In this document: piece after piece, positions 59,205 through 64,000 of the stretch
Position numbering within the stretch: position 1 is the stretch's first letter
Layout: each line of letters opens with the position of its first letter
Source of the DNA: an uncultured Spirochaetaceae bacterium
GTDB taxonomy: Bacteria > Spirochaetota > Spirochaetia > Sphaerochaetales > Sphaerochaetaceae
Length of the DNA stretch: 64,000 nt
NCBI GenBank assembly: GCA_944389145.1
Contig: CALXLH010000014.1
Span: 62,001 to 126,000 of the forward strand
Direction: 5' to 3'
Notes under the pieces: generated by a model
The model's database searches: none
What the model was told of the DNA's origin: nothing
Seen by the model: the letters and a program-made list of their open reading frames with translations, nothing else
Position numbers and translations under genes: made by a program

Positions 59205-59558
59205 CTACGCCCTGACCGCGGTGACGACCATCTCAACCAACGCCTCTTCCTTAGCCATCTTCGCCTGTACGGTCGCCCTTGCCGGCTCGAATCCTGGCTC
59301 GACCCAGGCTTCCCATACCCTGTTCATGTCATCGAAGTCCCTGATGATGTCCTTGAGGAACACCTGCGTGAAAAGAATATGCTTCTTATCAGAGCCATAC
59401 TTCTGGAGCGTCTCGTCGATTATCTTAAGTATTCCCGCAGCCTGCTCTGCAACGGTATCGCCGGCAGGCATGCATGTCCTTCCTGTAAGATGAAGAATGC
59501 CATTGCATTCCGTAACAAGGCTCAGTCTTCCATTTCCCTCATAGTGCTTGACTTCCAT
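59205..59558 (-). CDS. RidA (YjgF/YER057c/UK114) family protein
   Basis: A 117-residue RidA-fold protein. RidA enzymes deaminate reactive enamine/imine intermediates or related aminoacrylates. The conserved arginine is in EPARATVQA and the typical glutamate in KEEALVEMVV. Start: the ATG of MEVKHY has GGAGGAG four bases upstream; a longer start overlaps the ferredoxin-like gene. Insertion between hydroxylase subunits suggests a direct role in N-heterocycle breakdown, for instance in removing a deaminated intermediate. Confidence 0.85.
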   Translation of the reverse strand: MEVKHYEGNGRLSLVTECNGILHLTGRTCMPAGDTVAEQAAGILKIIDETLQKYGSDKKHILFTQVFLKDIIRDFDDMNRVWEAWVEPGFEPARATVQAKMAKEEALVEMVVTAVRA

Positions 59559-59569
59559 ATGACTCCTCC

Positions 59570-60043
59570 TCAATTGCCTTTACGCATACGCTCAGCGGCA
59601 AGCTGAACGGCCTTTATGATCTTCTGATAACCAGTACACCTGCAGAGATTACCGCTCAATGCAGTCCTTATCTCATCCTCGCTTGGATCAGGATTCTTCT
59701 CCAGCAGGGCTATAGTGGTCAGCACCATGCCAGGGGTGCAGAATCCGCACTGGACGGCGCTTGCATCGACGAATGCCTGCTGCACCACATGTGGATGCTC
59801 AAGCGTTCCGACGCCTTCTATGGTAGTAACGCTGCGTCCTTCCACCATTGCGGTAAGAAGTATGCATGACCTCACGGCATCTCCATCCAGAAGCACGGTG
59901 CAGGCGCCGCAGTCCCCCGTACCACAGCCCTTCTTCGTTCCCGTAAGATAGAAACGCTCACGAAGGGTATCTACGAGTACCTCGGTCTCATTGACCTGGC
60001 ATGACACCGGCTTGCCATTAAGGGTGAAAGCCACAGTAACCAT
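59570..60043 (-). CDS. Xanthine dehydrogenase-type [2Fe-2S] subunit
   Basis: A 157-residue electron-transfer subunit with two [2Fe-2S] clusters. The plant-type cluster uses CGTGDCGAC and a later cysteine (Cys40, 45, 48, 60). The second, helical-domain cluster uses CGFC and CRC (Cys99, 102, 134, 136). It passes electrons from the molybdenum subunit to FAD. The start overlaps the FAD-subunit stop (TGATG). Confidence 0.94.
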   Translation of the reverse strand: MVTVAFTLNGKPVSCQVNETEVLVDTLRERFYLTGTKKGCGTGDCGACTVLLDGDAVRSCILLTAMVEGRSVTTIEGVGTLEHPHVVQQAFVDASAVQCGFCTPGMVLTTIALLEKNPDPSEDEIRTALSGNLCRCTGYQKIIKAVQLAAERMRKGN

Positions 60044-60903
60044 CAGACATTACCTCCTGCATTCTCCAGAGCCTTCTCGAAGGCCCTTGCGACGGCAGCA
60101 CACACGACGCTCTTCTTATACTCCGTGAAGTAGCTCTTATGGAGCCTAGCCTCCACGGGCCAGCTATTCCTTACGTACTCGATGGCCTTATCTCCGCTCA
60201 TGCCGACAACGGCCTTCTCCGTCTCTGTGCCATGGACAAGCGTGGCGTTAAGGGCGCCGAGGGCCACCGAGCAGGAAGAGATGACTCCATTGCTCAGGGC
60301 AAGGCGTACGCCGATGATGACCTTCGCGATATCCTGGGCCTTCCTTCTGGAGAGACGGCAATAACCTGTGCCCTCACCCTTATCAAGGACAGGAACCCTT
60401 ATCTCAGTAAGAAGCTCATCGCCTTCCATGACGGTCTTGTATGAAGATGCCGTGTCATAGAAATCAGCAAGATCAACGACGCGCTCCCCCTTCGCAGACT
60501 CCAGGACCACGGATGCCTTCAAGGCATAGAGCATGGCCGCGCAGTCAGCCGCGGGAGCAGCGGTGCAGAGATTGCCGGCGGCGGTTCCGATCACGCGTAT
60601 CGCAGGAGAAGCCAGATGCCCCAGCGCCTCCATCAGCCCATGGTAAGGAGCAACCTCCTCACTCTCCATAAGCTCGCGGAACGTAACCCCGCCTCCGATA
60701 TGCAGGAAGCCTCCATCTCTCCAGATGCGATGGAAATCCGGAAGCTGGGAAACCTGCATGATTGCCTTCGGCTGCACCTTGCCCTCCACGATCGAGAGAA
60801 CGGCATCCGTGCCTCCGTTCACGACAAGAAGATCCTTTCCGTACTTACCGAGCAGGCCTACCGCCTCGGCCTTCGTCGAAGGTCTATAATACTCACTCAT
60901 CAC
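60043..60903 (-). CDS. Xanthine dehydrogenase-type FAD-binding subunit
   Basis: A 286-residue FAD subunit of the trimeric hydroxylase. The flavin-binding patterns VNGGTDAVLSI and TAAGNLCTAAPAADCAAML are present, and a CO-dehydrogenase flavoprotein C-terminal domain follows (GTGYCRLSRRKAQDIAKVI). AAGGAGG lies upstream of two adjacent ATGs. It is 13 bases after the semialdehyde dehydrogenase gene in the same operon. Confidence 0.92.
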   Translation of the reverse strand: MMSEYYRPSTKAEAVGLLGKYGKDLLVVNGGTDAVLSIVEGKVQPKAIMQVSQLPDFHRIWRDGGFLHIGGGVTFRELMESEEVAPYHGLMEALGHLASPAIRVIGTAAGNLCTAAPAADCAAMLYALKASVVLESAKGERVVDLADFYDTASSYKTVMEGDELLTEIRVPVLDKGEGTGYCRLSRRKAQDIAKVIIGVRLALSNGVISSCSVALGALNATLVHGTETEKAVVGMSGDKAIEYVRNSWPVEARLHKSYFTEYKKSVVCAAVARAFEKALENAGGNV

Positions 60904-60915
60904 CAGCCTCCTTGA

Positions 60916-62427
60916 TCAGATGCGCTCGACGGTGCCTTCCCAGGTATCCATCGTCCTCTTCCTGGCATGCTCGTCATACCAGTGCTTCGTAACGGTCTTT
61001 GCCCTCGTATAGAAGCGTACGCCATCGATACCAAGGACATGCTGGTCGCCGAAGAAGGAATCCTTATTGCCGGAGAACGGGAAGTATGCGCTAGGAACGG
61101 GGATTCCGACGTTGATTCCGACCATTCCTCCATCGGTAAGCATCTCGAACTGACGGGCATAATAGCCATTCTGCGTGAAGATGCATGAGCCGTTGGCGAA
61201 CGGATTGGCATTCATCACCCTGATGCCTTCATCGAAATCCTTGACGCGCTTGATGACTGTCACCGGTCCGAAGATCTCACGCTGTCCGACACTCATATCC
61301 TCTGTTACATGGTCGAGGATCGTAGGACCTACGAAATAGCCCCCTTCGAAGCCCGGCACGACGCAATCACGCCCATCCAGCACCAGCTCAGCACCCTCGT
61401 CGATTCCCTTCTGTATCCAGTCAAGGATCGACTGCTTGTGCCTTGCATTGACGACAGGGCCGAGCTTGGTCTCTGGATCATATGCGCAGCCGACCTTCAT
61501 CGCCATCGCCTTCTCCTTGAGAAGAGCGACGAACTTATCAGCGATGGACTCCTGCACGACCACGACAGGAAGCGCCATGCACCTCATGCCTGCGCATCCA
61601 TACGTGGAGTTGATTATCGCATTGACGGTGCTCTCAAGATCGCAGTCCTCAAGGACGAGAGCATGGTTCTTCGCCTCGCACTGGGCCTGCACGCGCTTTC
61701 CATGGGCGGCAGCGACGGAATAGATATGCTTGCCGACATCGGTGGATCCTACGAACGTGACAGCCTTGATCCGTGGATCGGTAAGGAAGATCTCCGACTC
61801 CACCCTTGAGCATGTCACTAGGTTCACGACGCCCTTCGGAAAGCCAGCCTCCTCATAGAACAGCTCCAGTATCCTCATCGACGTAAGCGGCGTGAAGGAT
61901 GCGGCCTTGAGCACCACTGTGTTTCCTGTGGCGATGGCAAGCGGCACCATCCATCCCCAGGGAATCATCGCGGGGAAGTTGAAAGGAACGATACCAGCGA
62001 TGACTCCGAGAGGCACGCGGTATGTAGCGGTATCGAAGCCGGTAGTGACCTGGAGCGAGGCCCTGCCCTGCGAGATATAAGGAGTAGCGCAGGCAAGCTC
62101 TGTGGGTTCGATTGCCTTAAGCACGTCACCCCTGGCCTCGTTGAGCGTCTTTCCCAGCTCCTTAGAGCAGAGATAGGTCAGCTCATCCAGATGCTCCATG
62201 AGGACATTCCTCCACCTGAACATCATCTGGGTCCTCTTGGATATCGACAGCATAGACCATTCGGGGAAGGCTGCCGCAGCTGATGCGATGGCATCCTCTA
62301 CCTCATCCTTCGTGCAGCAAGGAACCTCAGCGATGACCTCACCCGTCGAAGAATCGGTAACGGACATCCACTTATCCGTCTTCGACTGTCTCCACTCACC
62401 ATAAACGCAATATCCCTTTCTCTCCAT
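60916..62427 (-). CDS. mmsA: CoA-acylating methylmalonate/malonate-semialdehyde dehydrogenase
   Basis: A 503-residue aldehyde dehydrogenase that oxidises (methyl)malonate semialdehyde to propionyl- or acetyl-CoA. MMSDH features: PFNFPAMIPWGW with the oxyanion asparagine, catalytic Cys283 in GMRCMAL, and the AKNH segment (253-255) typical of MMSDH in place of the ALDH general-base region. Residues just before it read QCE rather than the usual GG. GAGGG is six bases before the ATG. It heads the hydroxylase operon, suggesting a pathway whose carbon ends as a semialdehyde. Confidence 0.9.
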   Translation of the reverse strand: MERKGYCVYGEWRQSKTDKWMSVTDSSTGEVIAEVPCCTKDEVEDAIASAAAAFPEWSMLSISKRTQMMFRWRNVLMEHLDELTYLCSKELGKTLNEARGDVLKAIEPTELACATPYISQGRASLQVTTGFDTATYRVPLGVIAGIVPFNFPAMIPWGWMVPLAIATGNTVVLKAASFTPLTSMRILELFYEEAGFPKGVVNLVTCSRVESEIFLTDPRIKAVTFVGSTDVGKHIYSVAAAHGKRVQAQCEAKNHALVLEDCDLESTVNAIINSTYGCAGMRCMALPVVVVQESIADKFVALLKEKAMAMKVGCAYDPETKLGPVVNARHKQSILDWIQKGIDEGAELVLDGRDCVVPGFEGGYFVGPTILDHVTEDMSVGQREIFGPVTVIKRVKDFDEGIRVMNANPFANGSCIFTQNGYYARQFEMLTDGGMVGINVGIPVPSAYFPFSGNKDSFFGDQHVLGIDGVRFYTRAKTVTKHWYDEHARKRTMDTWEGTVERI

Positions 62428-62449
62428 GAAAATCCCTCGTTTTATTTTG

Positions 62450-62489
62450 TTTGGTGAAATTCTAGGAGCCTCATATATATTTGGTCAAA
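62450..62489 (-). promoter_or_regulatory. Direct repeat TTTGGT(G/C)AAA upstream of mmsA
   Basis: TTTGGTGAAA (62450-62459) and TTTGGTCAAA (62480-62489) are spaced 30 bases apart, about three helical turns. The second is nearly palindromic. They lie 23-62 bases upstream of mmsA and are good candidates for binding by the divergent IclR regulator. Confidence 0.4.
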
Positions 62490-62546
62490 CTTTTACGGCA
62501 TCGAAAATTTCATTTTTTGAATTTAAATTTTCTTTTTGATATCATA

Positions 62547-62571
62547 ATTCCGATATTCGGAATAAAATTCC
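62547..62571 (+). promoter_or_regulatory. Overlapping ATTCC/GGAAT dyads upstream of the IclR gene
   Basis: ATTCCGA-TAT-TCGGAAT is a perfect 7-base inverted repeat (62547-62563). The right arm is reused in GGAAT-AAA-ATTCC (62559-62571). It lies about 50 bases upstream of the regulator start and probably mediates autoregulation. Confidence 0.5.
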
Positions 62572-62621
62572 AACAAAGCGGAACGATCCATTATATTCTT
62601 GATAACATAAAGGAGGAGCAT

Positions 62622-63404
62622 ATGGCAGAGATGAGATCACAGGGACAGTTCAGCCAGTCATCGATGAGGCTGCTCTATATAATAGAATGCCTAGCGGAGG
62701 CCAGCGGCCCTATGAGGCTCCAGGAAATAGCGAGGAAGACCGAGATATCGCAGCCGACGGTCCTTCGCTATCTCTCATCGCTCGAAGCGGCAAACTATGT
62801 ATACAAGGATGATGACACGCACCGCTACGCGCTGACATGGCGGATCCGTAGCCTGTCAAGGAACCTCGGATCCCAGCTGAGCCTCAGGAACATAACGACG
62901 CCATTCACGAACCGCCTGGCCAATGAGCTGAAGAGAGGCGTATGCCTCGTGATAGAACACGATAACCAATGCCTCTACCTCGACTGCATCGAGAGCCCGC
63001 TCTCCCGGACGCTGCAGAGGATCGGGAAGAAAGCACCGCTCCACTCCACCGGGTCAGGCAAGATCCTGCTGTCGACAAAGAGCGAGGCAGACCTGTCGCG
63101 GTATATCAATGAGATCGGGCTGATGCAGTACACGAAGCATACGATCACAGATCCTGAGAAGCTGAGGGCAGAGCTTAACAGGATAAGGGAGAACGACTTT
63201 GCGATGGACGAGGAGGAATGCGAGATAGGGCTCAGATGCATCTCATGCCCACTGCGCGACTATACGGGGCAGATCGTTGCAGCAGTAAGCATATTCGGCG
63301 GCAAGGATACCATGTCAGACAGCCAGGTCTTCGACATGATCCTACCCCGGCTGAGAGAGGCCGCCAATGAGATATCCTCACGGCTTGGGTATATATTCCC
63401 GTGA
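62622..63404 (+). CDS. IclR-family transcriptional regulator
   Basis: A 260-residue regulator. The winged helix covers residues ~8-75 (SSMRLLYIIECLAEASGPMR, QEIARKTEISQPTVLRYLSS, NYVYKDDDTHRYAL) and the IclR effector domain ~85-255 (CLVIEHDNQCLYLD, PLHSTGSGKILLS, EEECEIGLRCISCPL). Start: ATG with AGGAGG five bases upstream; the long upstream frame crosses the operator region. It is divergent from the mmsA/hydroxylase operon and is its likely regulator, responding to a small aromatic or carboxylic catabolite. Confidence 0.92.
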   Translation: MAEMRSQGQFSQSSMRLLYIIECLAEASGPMRLQEIARKTEISQPTVLRYLSSLEAANYVYKDDDTHRYALTWRIRSLSRNLGSQLSLRNITTPFTNRLANELKRGVCLVIEHDNQCLYLDCIESPLSRTLQRIGKKAPLHSTGSGKILLSTKSEADLSRYINEIGLMQYTKHTITDPEKLRAELNRIRENDFAMDEEECEIGLRCISCPLRDYTGQIVAAVSIFGGKDTMSDSQVFDMILPRLREAANEISSRLGYIFP

Positions 63405-63440
63405 CATTGCATGATATAAAGAGAGATCTGGAGGGGCATG

Positions 63441-64000
63441 ATGGAATACAGGACCAACCGGAGGACCGGCGACAGGATAAGCATCATCGGGATAGGATCA
63501 GGATCAATCCACGCAGCACCGGAGAAGGAAGCGGTGGAAGCCCTATCATATGCCTATGAGAATGGAGTTAACTTCATGGATCTCGCCACTGCAGGCGCAT
63601 CCAGCTTCGGCTACGCAGCAAAGGCATTCTCCTCCGTTCGCGGAAAGATGCTCTACCAAGTGCATTTCGGCACAGACTATGAGACGGGAGAGTATGGCTG
63701 GACGACAGATCTGGATAAGATCAAGAAACAGGTGGAGTGGCAGCTAGGCAAGCTAGGGACAGATTACATCGACTATGGATTCATACACTGCCTCGACGAT
63801 CAGGCTGACTGGGAGGCATATCAGAGGAATGGTGTCCTCGATTACCTGATAAGCATGAAGGAACGTGGCGTCGTACGCCATATCGGGGCTTCATCACACA
63901 CACCGTCGCTCGCTATGAGGATACTAGATACGGGGCTTGTGGACCAGCTGATGTTCTCCATCAACCCCGCCTACGATTACCAGCATGGCAAATATGCGAA
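63441..64000 (+). CDS. Aldo/keto reductase (3' end outside window)
   Basis: The first ~186 residues of an aldo/keto reductase, read by eye; it runs off the right edge. The barrel is clear: MEYRTNRRTGDRISIIGIGS, VNFMDLATAG with the catalytic aspartate, LGKLGTDYIDYGFIHCLDD with the histidine, and VVRHIGASSHTP. The usual tyrosine context and the lysine of the third strand (xxxTK) are not obvious; that strand reads KMLYQVHFG. Variants of this kind in anaerobes often carry a C-terminal ferredoxin domain, which cannot be checked here. It starts 36 bases after the IclR gene; GGAGGGG precedes the ATG. Confidence 0.8.
   Translation, partial: MEYRTNRRTGDRISIIGIGSGSIHAAPEKEAVEALSYAYENGVNFMDLATAGASSFGYAAKAFSSVRGKMLYQVHFGTDYETGEYGWTTDLDKIKKQVEWQLGKLGTDYIDYGFIHCLDDQADWEAYQRNGVLDYLISMKERGVVRHIGASSHTPSLAMRILDTGLVDQLMFSINPAYDYQHGKYA

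Noticed and set aside
58154-59215. 353-codon plus-strand open frame
   Set aside because: It is antisense to the xanthine dehydrogenase-type molybdenum subunit, whose motifs are intact. It has no ribosome site and no recognisable domain.
1-64000. CRISPR array, prophage, rRNA or tRNA genes
   Set aside because: I saw no regularly spaced repeats, phage structural genes, or clear RNA gene signatures in the intergenic gaps. A tRNAscan or Infernal run would settle this.

Overview
The window looks like chromosome from an anaerobic, fermentative spirochaete, probably near Sphaerochaeta or Treponema. This is inferred from the gene set, not from a marker gene. The set includes a ~430-residue PRPP synthetase, an archaeal-type UMP kinase, a eukaryotic-type hexokinase, a CBS/DRTGG family II pyrophosphatase, and an exported binding protein whose signal peptide ends in a GGSSES stretch without a lipobox cysteine. 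Base composition is roughly balanced. Genes are packed tightly, with many ATGA, TTGA or TGATG junctions and several tail-to-tail overlaps. I see no rRNA, tRNA, CRISPR array, prophage or intact insertion sequence.

Layout. 1-12.3 kb: aminotransferase (cut by the window edge), prs, argH, a lamin-tail-like lipoprotein, an SSB paralogue, UMP kinase, a PflX-like radical SAM protein, a patatin lipase, and an operon of exported protein, hexokinase, pyridoxal kinase-like protein and nucleosidase, then an MFS transporter. 12.3-20.3 kb: a DNF protein with a His/Cys tail, sbcB, the prfA-prmC-rel cluster, pyrophosphatase and rpiB. 20.3-30.1 kb: a minus-strand block with an SsuABC/ThiXYZ-type ABC transporter, a 7-TM histidine kinase with its regulator, and an operon of hydantoinase, HAD-cytidine deaminase fusion, phospholipase D lipoprotein and two small envelope proteins. 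30.3-34 kb: class I ribonucleotide reductase. 34.1-35.5 kb: an AbrB/PIN toxin-antitoxin pair and two small membrane proteins.

35.5-42 kb holds the most unusual unit: a LacI-controlled six-gene operon joining sugar-phosphate enzymes (phosphofructokinase-like, NagB-like with altered active-site residues, class II aldolase, divergent triosephosphate isomerase) to a LarA-type nickel-pincer epimerase. It has a clear promoter with a matched operator on each side. 42-55.6 kb: two MATE pumps, one facing a MerR regulator, ung, a Nim-like flavoprotein, a YibE/F membrane protein, alkaline phosphatase, a cysteine desulfidase-like protein, a tryptophanase-family lyase, and a PhoU-like/PiT phosphate pair. 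Two apparent gene remnants lie here. 55.6-64 kb: an operon of CoA-acylating semialdehyde dehydrogenase, a three-subunit molybdenum hydroxylase, RidA and an unassigned transporter, facing an IclR regulator, then an aldo/keto reductase cut by the window end.

Working together. The hydantoinase/deaminase operon, its neighbouring ABC transporter and two-component system, and the molybdenum hydroxylase/semialdehyde dehydrogenase operon suggest uptake and breakdown of pyrimidines or other N-heterocycles. A regulatory pattern recurs: several genes without a Shine-Dalgarno sequence have a TATAAT-like -10 exactly 6-7 bases before the ATG, which predicts leaderless mRNAs.
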